The position numbers and the translations under genes are program-made. Below are positions 36,484 to 44,590 of a stretch of 64,000 nucleotides of DNA, in pieces. How positions within the stretch are numbered: position 1 is the first letter of the stretch; the number at the start of each line of letters is the position of its first letter. Under the pieces are notes generated by a model that saw only the letters and a list, made by a program, of their open reading frames with translations, searched no databases and was not told the DNA's origin. The stretch spans positions 248,001 to 312,000 of the forward strand of contig NZ_CP162553.1 in NCBI RefSeq assembly GCF_040939785.1, given 5' to 3'. This DNA comes from Bradyrhizobium lupini. GTDB lineage: Bacteria > Pseudomonadota > Alphaproteobacteria > Rhizobiales > Xanthobacteraceae.

Positions 36484-37170
36484 ATGTCGTCCCCGCTCCA
36501 GATCGGTTTCTTGGTGTTTCCGCGCGTCACCCAGCTCGATTTTACGGGTCCCCTGCAGGTGTTCTCCTCTGTGCCGGGCGCAAAACTGCATTTGATCTGG
36601 AAACGGGTCGAGCCGGTGCCGAGCGATTCCGTGCTGACGCTGACGCCGACCACGACATTCGCCGACTGCCCGCAGCTCGACGTGATCTGCGTGCCCGGCG
36701 GCGGCGGCACCAACGATCTGCTCAATGACGAGGAGGTGCTCGGTTTCCTGCGCCGGCAGGCCGAGGGTGCCAAATACGTCACCTCGGTCTGCACGGGATC
36801 GCTGGCGCTCGGCGCCGCCGGCCTCTTGAAGGGCTATCGCGCCGCCACGCATTGGAGCGCGATGGAGATGCTCGCTCAGTTCGGCGCGACGCCGACCAAG
36901 ACGCGCGTCTGCGTCGACCGCAACCGCATCACCGGCGGCGGCGTCACCGCGGGAATCGATTTCGCGCTGACCCTGGTGTCGATCATGGTCGATCGCACCA
37001 CCGCGGAGGCGATCCAGCTTCAGCTCGAATACAATCCGGCCCCGCCGTTCAATGCAGGCTCGCCGGATACCGCGCCGGCGGAGGTGCTGGCATTACTAAA
37101 AGAGCGCGGCGCGCAGGGTCAGGCGCGCCGGCTAGAGGCGGTGAAGCGTGCGGCCGAGCGGATGACCTAG
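36484..37170 (+). CDS. DJ-1/PfpI family protein, isonitrile hydratase-like
   Basis: A 228-residue enzyme of the glutamine amidotransferase-like fold. ATG 36484 is chosen because GGAG lies seven bases upstream; a TTG twelve bases earlier is unlikely. The nucleophile cysteine is in 'VTSVCTGSLALGAAGLLKG', preceded by 'VICVPGGGGTNDLLNDEE'. The 'THWSAMEMLAQFGA' and 'GGGVTAGIDFALTLV' blocks match the isonitrile hydratase (InhA) group, which hydrates isocyanides to N-formamides. The activity is inferred. It is divergent from the GlxA-type regulator gene. Confidence 0.85.
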   Translation: MSSPLQIGFLVFPRVTQLDFTGPLQVFSSVPGAKLHLIWKRVEPVPSDSVLTLTPTTTFADCPQLDVICVPGGGGTNDLLNDEEVLGFLRRQAEGAKYVTSVCTGSLALGAAGLLKGYRAATHWSAMEMLAQFGATPTKTRVCVDRNRITGGGVTAGIDFALTLVSIMVDRTTAEAIQLQLEYNPAPPFNAGSPDTAPAEVLALLKERGAQGQARRLEAVKRAAERMT

Positions 37171-37182
37171 TCTCCACTCTCG

Positions 37183-37232
37183 TGTCCCGGACGCGATGCA
37201 TCGCGTAGCGGTGCCGCGCAGCGTCCGGGGCA
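37183..37232. repeat. Palindromic intergenic repeat
   Basis: tgtcccggacgc and gcgtccggggca form a 12-base-pair stem with an internal gatgcatcgcg segment. The style fits the GC-rich palindromes scattered through Bradyrhizobium genomes. It lies just after the DJ-1 gene and before its terminator. Confidence 0.6.
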
Positions 37233-37262
37233 CGCGAAATCAGTCGTCCCTCTATCAAAGAA

Positions 37263-37294
37263 AAAGGCCGCCCGGTTTCCCGAGCGGCCTTTCC
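37263..37294 (+). terminator. Rho-independent terminator after the DJ-1 gene
   Basis: aaaggccgc / gcggccttt stem with a ccggtttcccga loop, followed by CCTGTCTT. About 300 bases follow to the NDUFA12 stop, in which I see no gene. Confidence 0.7.
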
Positions 37295-37590
37295 TGTCTT
37301 ACGGCGGCTGCACATTTCATCGGGCGATTTCGGAGCTTCCAGACCGGGGGCCTATCTCCCGATCGAGTCCTGGTCGGCGGCCGCTGCATTTCGGGACAGT
37401 CGCGAACTGTTGCCCGAACCGAACGCGATGGTCTCCCATCTCCGTAAGATGCGACCATTGAGCCGCATCGCCCGCGTGGCTGCAATGCCCGCGCAGCACT
37501 CATCCCCGCTGTTCCCGTTGTCCACAGCAAAGCGAGGCGGATGCGGGTGCATCCACCCCCACGACAAGGGTTGAGACGGGAATCGGAAGG

Positions 37591-37998
37591 CTAGCTCGGC
37601 GTCCAGGGCTGATAGTCGCCGGTCGCCTTCGGCCGCTTGCCGCTGGCGAGCGTCGAGCCCGCGGGACGGTAGGCGTTGGCCGTGCCGGTGAGATTGGGCT
37701 GGTGCGGCTTTTCCCATTCGCGCGGCTGGTAGTTGTCCTGCGTCGGCGGCACGTCGACGGTGTGATGCATCCAGCCGTGCCAGGACGGCGGGATACGGCT
37801 GGCCTCGGCGTAGCCGTTATAGACCACCCAGCGGCGCTCGAAGCCGAGCACCGGGTCGATCGCCCCGCCGCGGGTGCGATAATAGAGGTTGCCCTGCTCG
37901 TCCTGGCCGACCAGCTCGCCGTAGCGCTTGGTCCAGAGTTGGGTGCCAAACGTCTGGCCATTCCACCAGGTGAAAAACTTGAGGAAGAACTGTTTCAT
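37591..37998 (-). CDS. NADH:ubiquinone oxidoreductase subunit NDUFA12 (complex I accessory subunit)
   Basis: A 135-residue homologue of mitochondrial NDUFA12/B17.2, which stabilises the hydrophilic arm of complex I; it is found in alphaproteobacteria and mitochondria. ATG 37998 gives 'MKQFFLKFFTWWNGQTFGTQ'. The family signature continues 'GELVGQDEQGNLYYR', 'RRWVVYNGYAEASRIPP' and 'WHGWMHHTVDVPPTQ'. The C-terminal 'YRPAGSTLASGKRPKATGDY' is also usual. It lies apart from any nuo operon, as is common. It is divergent from the BA14K gene. Confidence 0.93.
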   Translation of the reverse strand: MKQFFLKFFTWWNGQTFGTQLWTKRYGELVGQDEQGNLYYRTRGGAIDPVLGFERRWVVYNGYAEASRIPPSWHGWMHHTVDVPPTQDNYQPREWEKPHQPNLTGTANAYRPAGSTLASGKRPKATGDYQPWTPS

Positions 37999-38244
37999 GC
38001 GGCAAGGGCCCTGCTTCGTCGGGTCCTGATGCCATCCGGACGGCGAAATGTCCAGTTCGGCGCGGGCGGCAATGCCGCGCTGCAGATGCAGTCCCCGGCA
38101 CGGAACGCTGCCGCAAATCGGACGCGATCCGTTCATGCCGGATACAGCGTCGCCATGAGAACTTTTCGTCGCACGCAAACCCCCGTGATCCCAGGAACTC
38201 CGGCCCTTTCATGGGGTTTGCTTCCGGGAAAAGGAGTTTTGATC

Positions 38245-38925
38245 ATGAAAAGTCTGAAAGTCTTGAGCACGGCTGCGGCAGTGGCATTGGTTATCCCGTT
38301 GGCGACGCCGAGCTTTGCCCAAAGTCGGGCCGCAGCGGTCGGCGGCGGCGGAGCACACTTTGGTGGCGGCGGCGGAGCACACTTCGGTGGCGGCGGCGGA
38401 GCACACTTCGGTGGCGGCGGCGGCGGGGCACATTTCGGTGGCGGCGGCGCCCGCATGGGCGGCGGCAACTTCGGCGGCGCGCGGATCGGCGGCGGCGGCG
38501 GCAATTTCGCGGCCGGCGCAGCAGTACGTCCGGGCGGTGGCAGCTTCGCAGCCGGCACGGTGAGCCGACAGGCCTTCTCGCCGTCCTACAGCGGTACACG
38601 CAGCGTCGCGACTGCGGGCAACTGGCAGGGTGGCAGCGGCAATTGGAGTGGTCGTCACTGGCATCATCGTCACGGCGGCGGCTTTTGGCCCGGGTTCGCG
38701 GCCGGCGCTGCGATCGGCGGCCTCGGCTCGTACGCCTATTACGGCGGCGGGTATTACGACGACCCCTACTATTACGGCGACAGCTACTATGATGAACCGA
38801 CAGTGGCCGTGGTCCCCGATGGCGGCGGCGACTCCGCGGCCTACTGCGCGCAGCGCTACAAGTCCTACGATCCCGCGTCCGGCACCTATCTGGGCTATGA
38901 CGGCCAGCGTCATCCCTGCCCGTAA
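38245..38925 (+). CDS. BA14K family secreted protein with Gly/His-rich repeats
   Basis: A 226-residue exported protein. ATG 38245 follows AAGGAG. A signal peptide (LSTAAAVALVIPLATPSFAQ) leads to about four tandem GGGGAHF units and further Gly-rich sequence, then 'GGFWPGFAAGAAIGGLGSYA' and a Tyr/Asp-rich segment. The C-terminus 'AYCAQRYKSYDPASGTYLGY' with a last 'HPCP' is the BA14K signature (two cysteines). BA14K proteins were named from a Brucella immunoreactive antigen with lectin-like activity; function here is unknown. A degenerate EcfG-like box (GGAAC-N16-GGTT at 38194-38218) lies upstream. A terminator follows. Confidence 0.9.
   Translation: MKSLKVLSTAAAVALVIPLATPSFAQSRAAAVGGGGAHFGGGGGAHFGGGGGAHFGGGGGGAHFGGGGARMGGGNFGGARIGGGGGNFAAGAAVRPGGGSFAAGTVSRQAFSPSYSGTRSVATAGNWQGGSGNWSGRHWHHRHGGGFWPGFAAGAAIGGLGSYAYYGGGYYDDPYYYGDSYYDEPTVAVVPDGGGDSAAYCAQRYKSYDPASGTYLGYDGQRHPCP
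38351..38449 (+). repeat. 24-base in-frame tandem repeat in the BA14K gene
   Basis: Units starting at 38351, 38375 and 38399, then a variant at 38426, begin gagcacacttyggtggcgg. They encode GGGGAHFG. The fourth has one extra Gly codon. Confidence 0.85.
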
Positions 38926-38949
38926 CACGACCTGAAACACTTGAAGAAG

Positions 38950-38978
38950 AAGGCGTCGCAGCGATGCGGCGCCTTTTT
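38950..38978 (+). terminator. Rho-independent terminator after the BA14K gene
   Basis: aaggcgtcgca / tgcggcgcctt stem (11 pairs, one G-T) with a GCGA loop, then TTC. Confidence 0.8.
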
Positions 38979-39164
38979 CATTCAGGCGCCTCACCTGTTC
39001 GCTCGCCTCGTATTCGTCATCGGCAGGTGTCGCGTACAATCGATGCGAGCGGACCTTTATTCACCGCACCGTGCATATCTACCCTTATCCAATCCCAAAT
39101 TGACCCGACGCGCGATTCACCTGTATCAACTTGGCTGTGGGGACTTCGATGACTGGGAAGTGTC

Positions 39165-39587
39165 ATGCCGCGCATTCTCGTGGTTGATGACGATCCGATG
39201 GTCGGCGCGACCATCGAGGTCCTCCTCCAACGTCAGGGTTTCGACGTCACGTTGACTGACGGCGGAGAAACGGGTTTGGCTGCGCTCGAAACACAGAATT
39301 TCGACGTGATGCTGGTTGACATCTTCATGCCGCATATGCGCGGCTTCGAGTCCATTCGCATCTTTCACGAGCGCGCGCCGGCGGTTCCGCTAATCGCGAT
39401 GTCCGGCTACGCCTTCGCATCATCCGCCTCGCCCTCTCCCGACTTCCTCCGGATGGCGCTGGAGCTTGGCGCGACCCGCTGCCTGCGCAAGCCGTTCACG
39501 CCGGACACGCTGCTGACCACGATCCGGGAATGCATCGCCGTGCCGGGCGATGGCTCGCAGCCGAAGGACAAGAAAGAAGTCCCTTGA
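39165..39587 (+). CDS. Single-domain response regulator
   Basis: A 140-residue receiver domain. The acid pocket is 'ILVVDDDPMVGATIEVLLQ', the phospho-acceptor is D52 in 'VMLVDIFMPHMRGFESI', and the lysine is in 'RCLRKPFTPDTLL'. The loop 'SGYAFASSASPSPDFLRM' is longer than usual. There is no output domain. The stop (39585-39587) overlaps the TTG start of the hybrid kinase gene, so the two are translationally coupled. It probably serves as a phosphate acceptor for the downstream kinase. Confidence 0.9.
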   Translation: MPRILVVDDDPMVGATIEVLLQRQGFDVTLTDGGETGLAALETQNFDVMLVDIFMPHMRGFESIRIFHERAPAVPLIAMSGYAFASSASPSPDFLRMALELGATRCLRKPFTPDTLLTTIRECIAVPGDGSQPKDKKEVP

Positions 39588-41836
39588 TCCCAACGCAGCG
39601 CGTCATTCTCGGTGCTGGACTTGCCATCCTCCTGATCATCACCGCAGCCTCGATCGGCCTCGACGTCAAGTCACGGTCCGATGCGGCCTGGGTCAATCAC
39701 ACCGTCGGGGTGCTGAAGAAGATCTCCGACCTGCGCGTGCTGATGCGCAGTGCCGAGAGCGCCGCACGTGGCTACGAGATCTATCGCAACCCGAGCTTCA
39801 GCGAAGAATTCCAGGCGGTGCACGCCCGTATCGCACCCGCACTCGCCGACCTCAAGCGCAGCGTGCGCGACACTCCCGAACATGTCGCGCTGCTCGAGGG
39901 CACCGAGCCGCTGGCGCTGCGCCGGATCGAGATCGCCGCCGAAGTGATGCGCCTGCGCGCCGGAAACGATCAGGCCGGCATTGCCGCAGTCCAGGGCAAG
40001 GGCGAGGGCCGTGGCCTCATGGACACGGTGATGGGCAATTTCGATCATTTGAGCGCAGAGGAAGAACGATTGCTCGCGGCGCGCTCCCAGGATCTGCGCC
40101 GCACCGGCATCGTGCTGCTCGGCATCGACGTCGCCGGCGCGTTGGTGATCCTGCTGCTGGTCGTGATGATGATGCGCGAGAGCCGGCGCAGTGAGGGCGC
40201 ACTCAAGAGCACGCTAATGGAGACCACGGCCGCCAAGCAGCAGCTCGAGGCCGCGGTGGCCGAGCGCACCGAGCATCTGGTCACCGCGCATGACGAGCTG
40301 CGCCTCTCGGTCAACGTGCTCCAGAGCACCTTTCACAGCATGGCGGAGGCGGTGCTGGTCATCGATGCCGAGGGCAATGTCCTTCTGTCCAATCCCGCCG
40401 CCGAGCGCATGCTGCTGCACCGGACCGGCATGAACCTGCGCAATCTGCGCGCGATGTCCATCGTGCTTCACGGCGACGGCGTCACCCCGCTCAAGGCCGA
40501 CGAGTTACCGTCGGCACGCGTGCTGCGTGGCGAGCCGTTCGAGAACATGGAGATGATCGTCCGCCCGCACAGCGGCAATGCTCCCCGTCATCTCATGATC
40601 AGCGGCCGGCCGATGCTGGACGGGAAAGGCAACGTCTCCGGCGCGGTGCTGGTCTATCACGACGCGACCACCTCGCGCGAGACCGAGCGGCAATTGTACC
40701 AGTCGCAGAAGCTGGATGCCATCGGCAAGCTCACCGGCGGCGTCGCGCACGACTTCAACAACATGCTGACCGTGATCTCCGGCAATACCGAGACGTTGGT
40801 GGCGAGCCTGAAGCAGCAGCCCGAGCTCCAGCGCGTGGCACGCCTGATCGACGAGGCCGCCGAGCGCTGCGCCGAGCTGATTCAGCATCTGCTCGCCTTC
40901 GCGCGCAGGCAGCCGCTGCAGCCGCGCAACGTCGAGATCAACGCCGCGGTCGCGGACATCGCGAAACTCCTGCGCCCCACCCTCGGCGAGCAGATCGAGA
41001 TCGAGACCGTGCTCGAACAGGGGCAGATGACCGCGCACATCGATCCGTCCCGCCTCACCAATGCCCTGCTCAACATGGCCATCAACGCCCGCGACGCCAT
41101 GCCGAACGGCGGCAAGCTGCTGCTCGAGGCCCACCGCGTCGTGCTCGACCAGGCCTATGCGCAAAGCAATCCCGACGTGCGGCCCGGCCCTTACGTGATG
41201 CTCGCCGTCAGCGACACCGGCACCGGCATGCCGGCCGAGGTGCAACAGCAGGCGTTCGAGCCGTTCTTCACCACCAAGGAGGTCGGCAAGGGAAGCGGCC
41301 TCGGCCTTTCCATGGTCTACGGCTTCGTCAAGCAATCCGGCGGCCACATCAAGATCTACAGCGAGGAAGGCCACGGCACCACGATCAAGCTCTATCTGCC
41401 GCCGGGCGAAGGCATGACCGAGCCAGTCACCTCTGCCGCACCGCCGGCCGAGGGTGGCGCCGAGACCATTTTTGTGGTCGAGGATGATCCGCTGGTGCGC
41501 AACTTCGTCACCGTGCAGCTCCAGAGCCTCGGCTACCAGACCGTCGCCGCGCCCGACGGCAAGGCCGCGCTGGAGTTGATCCGGGCCGGCCAGCCGTTCG
41601 ATCTACTGTTCACCGACGTCGTCATCCCCGGCGGCATGAGCGGACGCGACCTCGCCGACAAGGTGGCGACGATCCGCCCCGGCGTGAAGGTGCTCTACAC
41701 TTCCGGCTATACCGACAACGCCATCGTCCACCACGGCAAGCTCGACGACGGCGTCATGCTGCTGACAAAACCCTACCGCCGCAACCAGCTCGCCGCGATG
41801 ATCCGCAAGGCGCTCGGACACATGCCCACCGGCTAG
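39584..41836 (+). CDS. Hybrid sensor histidine kinase (CHASE3-PAS-HisKA-HATPase-REC)
   Basis: A 750-residue inner-membrane hybrid kinase. The TTG at 39584 is preferred because it overlaps the preceding stop (TTGA), has AAAGAAG upstream, and starts just before the first membrane helix (RVILGAGLAILLIITAASIG). A CHASE3-like sensor ('ISDLRVLMRSAESAARGYEI') is followed by a second helix (about 178-200), a coiled coil, a PAS domain ('MAEAVLVIDAEGNVLLSN'), HisKA with H389 ('GGVAHDFNNMLTVISGN'), HATPase_c ('ALLNMAINARDAMPNGG', 'GSGLGLSMVYGFVKQ') and a C-terminal receiver with D678 ('LLFTDVVIPGGMSG'). It shares the CHASE3 style of the 28-kb kinase. It converges with the arginase-family gene, with a four-base overlap of stops. 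Confidence 0.9.
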   Translation: MIPTQRVILGAGLAILLIITAASIGLDVKSRSDAAWVNHTVGVLKKISDLRVLMRSAESAARGYEIYRNPSFSEEFQAVHARIAPALADLKRSVRDTPEHVALLEGTEPLALRRIEIAAEVMRLRAGNDQAGIAAVQGKGEGRGLMDTVMGNFDHLSAEEERLLAARSQDLRRTGIVLLGIDVAGALVILLLVVMMMRESRRSEGALKSTLMETTAAKQQLEAAVAERTEHLVTAHDELRLSVNVLQSTFHSMAEAVLVIDAEGNVLLSNPAAERMLLHRTGMNLRNLRAMSIVLHGDGVTPLKADELPSARVLRGEPFENMEMIVRPHSGNAPRHLMISGRPMLDGKGNVSGAVLVYHDATTSRETERQLYQSQKLDAIGKLTGGVAHDFNNMLTVISGNTETLVASLKQQPELQRVARLIDEAAERCAELIQHLLAFARRQPLQPRNVEINAAVADIAKLLRPTLGEQIEIETVLEQGQMTAHIDPSRLTNALLNMAINARDAMPNGGKLLLEAHRVVLDQAYAQSNPDVRPGPYVMLAVSDTGTGMPAEVQQQAFEPFFTTKEVGKGSGLGLSMVYGFVKQSGGHIKIYSEEGHGTTIKLYLPPGEGMTEPVTSAAPPAEGGAETIFVVEDDPLVRNFVTVQLQSLGYQTVAAPDGKAALELIRAGQPFDLLFTDVVIPGGMSGRDLADKVATIRPGVKVLYTSGYTDNAIVHHGKLDDGVMLLTKPYRRNQLAAMIRKALGHMPTG

Positions 41837-42756
41837 CGTTTCTGCTTGGCGATATGTCCAATGGCGTTGCAGATGATCCGCGCTGCGCAGATCGCCCCAA
41901 TATTCTGCAGATCACGCTCCGGCACCAATTCGACCAGATCAAGACCGACAATTCTGGCCTTCGAGGCGACGCCCGCGATCAGGTCTATGACGTCGAAATA
42001 GGACAAGCCGCCAGGTTGCGGCAGCAGCACGCCGGGAATGACGGACGGATCCAGGCCGTCGCAATCGATCGTGATCAGGCAATTCGCGCTGTCCTCGATT
42101 GCACTCAGGACGGCTTGAACGCCCCGGCTTTTGACGTCTCGTGCCGTAAAAATCCTGGAGCCCCAATTCCGCGCGCAACTGAGCTCCTGCAGGCCCGAGC
42201 CGCCGATACCCCGTAAACCGACCTGCACAATGCGTTCGACCCAAGGCAACTCGCTGGCGCGCCGCATCGTGCTGGAAAACGTATGTGCTGAGCCGTCGCG
42301 CTGGTCCTTCCAATCCAGATGCGCGTCGATCTGCAGGATCGTCAGCTTGCCCATGTCTTCGAACGCCTCGAAGAACGGTATGGGGACAGAATCATCTCCG
42401 CCGAGCAGCATGGGTACCGCGCCGGACTTCAGGATCTTCCTGGTGGCGGACCTGATTGCATTCCGGTTTTGCTCGGGGGCCTCGGGTGACGTGGCAAGAT
42501 CGCCGCCATCGACGACCCGGATTTGCTCCGGGTCGAGCAGGATTCCGTCTTGGTCGAAATCCCACCTGGCAAGGTCGGTCTGATAAACGCGCAAAGCATT
42601 GCGAATGGCCGCTGGGCCATTCGCGGCATGGCTGGTCCTGCCCTTCACATGCGGCGTGGCGTCGGCAGCTCCGAAGATGACGACGTCGGCTTCGCCAAGA
42701 GGCAGGGCAAGGTCGCACGCCGCGACGCCGAGGAATGTGTTGCGGTCGCTCGCCAT
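41833..42756 (-). CDS. Ureohydrolase (arginase/agmatinase family) with GGDD variant motif
   Basis: A 307-residue member of the arginase/agmatinase fold, which cleaves guanidino compounds to urea with two manganese ions. ATG 42756 ('MASDRNTFLGVAACDLALP') is chosen over a TTG at 42798. Metal motifs are 'MLLGGDDSVPIPFFEAF', 'ILQIDAHLDWKDQRDG' (DAHxD intact) and 'ITIDCDGLDPSVIPGV' (DxDxxDP intact). The first motif has Asp where arginase and agmatinase have a metal-binding His (GGDHS). This variant may mark a subfamily with another substrate. No agmatine, arginine or guanidine genes are nearby. Confidence 0.85.
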   Translation of the reverse strand: MASDRNTFLGVAACDLALPLGEADVVIFGAADATPHVKGRTSHAANGPAAIRNALRVYQTDLARWDFDQDGILLDPEQIRVVDGGDLATSPEAPEQNRNAIRSATRKILKSGAVPMLLGGDDSVPIPFFEAFEDMGKLTILQIDAHLDWKDQRDGSAHTFSSTMRRASELPWVERIVQVGLRGIGGSGLQELSCARNWGSRIFTARDVKSRGVQAVLSAIEDSANCLITIDCDGLDPSVIPGVLLPQPGGLSYFDVIDLIAGVASKARIVGLDLVELVPERDLQNIGAICAARIICNAIGHIAKQKR

Positions 42757-43088
42757 AGCCGTCTCGCTGGAGGCACTCAGTCCGGCCGACAGAGCCAATC
42801 CGCAACGCCTCCGCGAGTTCCTGACCTGCTCTTGGCCTGCCGCCGAGCCGAGCGGTCGAAGCCGCCTCGCGGAGGACGTGACCTCATAAACGTCGGCTTA
42901 CCAAGGCAAAGCGGAAGCTCCCACCTTCGGCGTGGTCGGCGGCTTGTGACCACAGCGGACTCCAGCGCGTCGAGCTTCCCCTGAGGGAGTGGACGAGTGG
43001 GCGGGCCGCTTTCTTCTGGAACGAAATTAAATTGATTTAATTCAGTTATTGTGATTTAATTTGGGCTTATCTCTGGACGGAGAAACGC
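42757..43088. other. Intergenic region with AT-rich core
   Basis: About 330 bases upstream of both neighbours. At 43020-43062 there is a run of A and T (for example aattaaattgatttaatt) unlike the surrounding DNA, shortly before the small-protein operon. It probably holds that operon's promoter. A GGAAC at 43018 has no CGTT at the right distance. Confidence 0.4.
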
Positions 43089-43316
43089 ATGCCAGATCAG
43101 GACGACCGTCGCGAGTTCTTAAGAACCTGCGGAAAGTTCGCGGCGGTGACACCTCCAGCCATCACCCTACTCCTGTCGACATCCCTTACATCGGATGCGA
43201 TCGCGAAGTCGGGCGCAGGCGCGGTCCACGACGACCATCACCATCACGGCAACAACGGCTGGGGCAACGGCGGCGGAGACGGCAGCCCCAACGGCAAGGA
43301 CGATAGAGGCCGCTGA
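43089..43316 (+). CDS. Small Tat-type secreted protein, His/Gly-rich
   Basis: 75 residues (MPDQDDRREFLRTCGKFAAV...). The N-terminus has a twin-arginine-like motif (RREFLR) followed by a hydrophobic stretch (TPPAITLLLSTSLTSDAIA), so export is likely. The mature part is only about 36 residues, with a four-His run and 'GNNGWGNGGGDGSPNG'. Proteins of this style recur in Bradyrhizobium, often in tandem with tiny membrane proteins. It is the first gene of a three-gene operon (43089, 43348, 43471). Function unknown. Confidence 0.75.
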   Translation: MPDQDDRREFLRTCGKFAAVTPPAITLLLSTSLTSDAIAKSGAGAVHDDHHHHGNNGWGNGGGDGSPNGKDDRGR

Positions 43317-43347
43317 GACGACGACACGGCCTCCGGAAGGAGACACA

Positions 43348-43464
43348 ATGCAGACCAGGCGCCGCGACGTAGATTGGCATTTCGCCAGCTTCGTTGTTTC
43401 GATGATCTGGCTCGCGATTGTTGCTGCCGCTCTTCTTGCAGTGCTCTTCCGAGGGCACCCTTGA
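43348..43464 (+). CDS. Tiny single-pass membrane protein
   Basis: 38 residues, MQTRRRDVDWHF...FRGHP, starting at ATG 43348 after GGAAGGAG. One transmembrane helix (FVVSMIWLAIVAAALLAVLF) lies behind a basic N-terminus. It begins 32 bases after the Tat-type gene, and its stop lies seven bases before the next start. The strong ribosome site and operon position support it as real. Function unknown. Confidence 0.65.
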   Translation: MQTRRRDVDWHFASFVVSMIWLAIVAAALLAVLFRGHP

Positions 43465-43470
43465 GGAGTT

Positions 43471-43629
43471 ATGAAGTACATTTTCATCGCGGTCGGCTGC
43501 TGGCTGCTGCTGAACCTGCTCTTCGTTGTGTTAGTCACGCCGCCGCGTAGTCGCCGGCCGCGACAGCTTGCTCGCACGATTCATGCGGTCAAGAAATTCA
43601 TTATGAGCAGACGGCAGCCCCCCACCTGA
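43471..43629 (+). CDS. Tiny single-pass membrane protein
   Basis: 52 residues starting at ATG 43471 after GAGGAG. An N-terminal membrane helix (MKYIFIAVGCWLLLNLLFVV) is followed by a strongly basic tail (PPRSRRPRQLARTIHAVKKF). Third gene of the small-protein operon. The arrangement of one exported peptide and two membrane peptides hints at a complex, but this is inference. Confidence 0.65.
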   Translation: MKYIFIAVGCWLLLNLLFVVLVTPPRSRRPRQLARTIHAVKKFIMSRRQPPT

Positions 43630-43752
43630 TGAGGGCAGTGACGCGCTGCAAAAAAAACGACAGTAAGGCTGGCTGTTTATTTCCAGCGACGCCGCACCGC
43701 AGTTCGCTGTATCGTGCCGTTCCGTTTTTTTCCAACAGCGGATTTGATTGCC

Positions 43753-43947
43753 ATGCACCACATCCAGAGTACGCATATTGCCGCGATACTGAAACTGACC
43801 GCCCAGCAGCTTGAAGCACTTCGCACCCGCCCAGAGATCCAAAAGGAATATTCCGAAATCCTCGTTTTGAGAGAGAAAATAAAACTGGCGACCGATCTGA
43901 AGAAGGCTCGCCGGCAGCTCCTTACTCGGTCCCTGCCAAGCGCCTGA
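43753..43947 (+). CDS. Small hypothetical protein, helical
   Basis: 64 residues from ATG 43753 (MHHIQSTHIAAILKLTAQQL...); an upstream GTG adds 13 residues. It is predicted mostly helical and charged ('EIQKEYSEILVLREKIKLAT'), possibly a short coiled coil. No family recognised. Codon use differs from the surrounding core genes. The ribosome site is poor, so expression is uncertain. Confidence 0.4.
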   Translation: MHHIQSTHIAAILKLTAQQLEALRTRPEIQKEYSEILVLREKIKLATDLKKARRQLLTRSLPSA

Positions 43948-44125
43948 AGGGAGAGAACTCCACCCGTGCCTTGCGCTGTGAGGCTCGAGCAAGGAGCTGC
44001 TCGTTGGCATTCCCGCTTGTGGACCCGAAGCGGACATCTTAGCAGCGCCGCACGGCATATCCCGTCGCTGTGGCAGCGCAAACAATACTTCCCGAATGCT
44101 GATAGCGCCTTGTCGGTTATCTCCC

Positions 44126-44590
44126 TCACAACCGATGTTTTGTTTTGCGAAAGCCCTCGATGTTCTTGCCAAATTCATCCGCGAGCGATTTCTTTTGGCT
44201 TCCGTACGCGGCAGCGATTTCCGGGTGTAAGCGCAAGTAGTCGCGAAACAGCAGGAAATCTCTCCAGCGTGGATTGCATTGCTCCATGATGTGAAGATGG
44301 TGTGTCCAGGGTCCAGGCATCCTCTTCCGAAAAAACAGTTCACCAGGTAACCATGCTTCGTACTCGGGGATGTAGGTGTATCCGAGTTGCGCGAATGGCC
44401 TCACAAACGTGGACTTCGCGCGCAACAAGTTCGGGAGGCCGACCAAGATGTCCATAATCGGTTTGGCCGAGAGGCCGGACACAGACGTACTGCCCATGTG
44501 TTCGATCTTGAGCGCCGGACCGACCACAAATCGCAAGCGACGGCACTCCTGCTGGAAACGAACCGGCCAGTCGGGGTCATAGTCACGCAC
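44126..44590 (-). CDS. GrpB family protein (UPF0157), C-terminus frameshifted
   Basis: A nucleotidyltransferase-fold protein of the GrpB/UPF0157 family. Starting at GTG 44590: 'VRDYDPDWPVRFQQECRRL', then the conserved 'KIEHMGSTSVSGLSAKPIMD' and 'WTHHLHIMEQCNPRWRDFLL'. At 44138-44146 (AAAACAAAA on the coding strand) the frame is lost: adding one A would continue 'NKTSVVREITDKAL', the usual GrpB ending; as written it stops after 'KTKHRL'. Downstream, the corrected frame runs into copies of a decayed repeat. The gene lies in an AT-richer stretch. Confidence 0.75.
   Translation of the reverse strand: MRDYDPDWPVRFQQECRRLRFVVGPALKIEHMGSTSVSGLSAKPIMDILVGLPNLLRAKSTFVRPFAQLGYTYIPEYEAWLPGELFFRKRMPGPWTHHLHIMEQCNPRWRDFLLFRDYLRLHPEIAAAYGSQKKSLADEFGKNIEGFRKTKHRL

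Noticed and set aside
43018..43042. EcfG promoter for the small-protein operon
   Set aside because: GGAAC is present but the base group 16-17 later is AATT, not CGTT. Similar false starts are at 19703 and 50221.
43531..44343. 270-codon minus-strand frame
   Set aside because: Overlaps the tiny operon and GrpB in other frames; no family features.
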